6,260 nucleotides of DNA, taken from contig JASHYD010000164.1 in the NCBI GenBank assembly GCA_030043175.1, positions 1-6,260 of the forward strand, given 5' to 3'. Below the pieces are notes generated by a model. It searched no databases. It was given only the letters and a program-made list of their open reading frames with translations, and was not told the origin of the DNA. This document shows positions 6,116-6,260 of the stretch, one piece after another (the stretch's first letter is position 1; every line of letters begins with the position of its first letter). The translations under genes and the position numbers were made by a program. The DNA comes from Xanthobacteraceae bacterium. GTDB lineage: Bacteria; Pseudomonadota; Alphaproteobacteria; Rhizobiales; Xanthobacteraceae.

Positions 6116-6153
6116 GGATCGTGAGCGCAGAAGACTGGGGGCTGCCACGATTC
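6116..6153 (+). promoter_or_regulatory. Stable hairpin in the porin 5' leader
   Basis: GGATCGTG (6116-6123) pairs with CACGATTC (6146-6153) over 8 bp including one G-U. After a 3-base bulge AGC, GCAG (6127-6130) pairs with CTGC (6142-6145), leaving an 11-base purine-rich loop. It ends 24 bases before the porin ribosome site. There is no U-run after it, so it is not an intrinsic terminator. It could affect mRNA stability or small-RNA control. Confidence 0.45.
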
Positions 6154-6189
6154 ACCTTTGGGGAATTACCAGTCATCGGGAGGGGAAAG

Positions 6190-6260
6190 ATGAGACCGGT
6201 AAAGCACGTTCTATTGGGGTCGGCGGCGGGTATCTTCACCGTGGCCGGTGCGCAGGCGGC
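6190..6260 (+). CDS. Outer-membrane porin, N-terminal signal peptide (runs off right edge)
   Basis: ATG at 6190 follows the strong site GGGAGGGG (6178-6185). The 23 visible codons read MRPVKHVLLGSAAGIFTVAG then AQA, a signal peptide cleaved after AQA, with A-x-A at the expected place. The LLGSAAGI...AGAQAA pattern is typical of the porins of Bradyrhizobium and relatives, which continue with DLPVKA. The mature protein would be a beta-barrel trimer passing small solutes across the outer membrane. Only the leader is present, so the family call rests on the signal peptide and ribosome site alone. Confidence 0.75.
   Translation, partial: MRPVKHVLLGSAAGIFTVAGAQA

Noticed and set aside
1..6260. CRISPR array, tRNA, rRNA, nod box or tts box
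   Set aside because: No regularly spaced repeats, no cloverleaf or rRNA signature, and no match to these box motifs on reading both strands.

Overview
The window looks like chromosome from an alphaproteobacterium of the Bradyrhizobium / Rhodopseudomonas type. This rests on a DUF3551-type secreted cysteine protein, a membrane-anchored protein with repeated 'GRASPGA' beta domains of the kind usually paired with LysM in Bradyrhizobiaceae, a porin start of rhizobial type at the right edge, and GC-rich codon use. Genus is inference from these families.

Layout. Bases 1-746 (minus) hold the N-terminal half of an exported M20-family metallopeptidase that runs off the left edge. Bases 1003-1215 form a row of hairpins ending in a recognisable but damaged domain V and VI of a group II intron, with no reverse transcriptase. 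Bases about 1316-2395 are a decayed IS110-family element: a transposase pseudogene with two in-frame stops, a 1-base deletion and a probable small internal deletion, preceded by a non-coding end that folds like one loop of an IS110 bridge RNA. Bases 2396-2649 and 2774-2932 (both minus) are pieces of two further transposases, one integrase-core type and one probably IS66-like. Bases 1003-2932 are thus a graveyard of four unrelated mobile elements.

From 3030 ordinary genes resume: a 363-residue single-pass membrane protein (3030-4121) that lacks the C-terminal LysM domain expected of its family. It is followed in the same frame, after one stop codon, by the tail of a response-regulator receiver domain (4122-4220). 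A DUF3551 gene lies on the minus strand (4301-4570). Bases 4571-6189 carry no gene I can support. They hold short inverted and direct repeats, then an AT-rich promoter-like zone and a strong hairpin in the leader of a porin gene that starts at 6190 and leaves the window.

The genes do not form one pathway. The intact ones are envelope or export genes on both strands. The most interesting signals are the bridge-RNA-like fold, the ORF-less group II intron relic, and the receiver tail fused behind the LysM-less protein. I did not find a convincing new multi-gene system.
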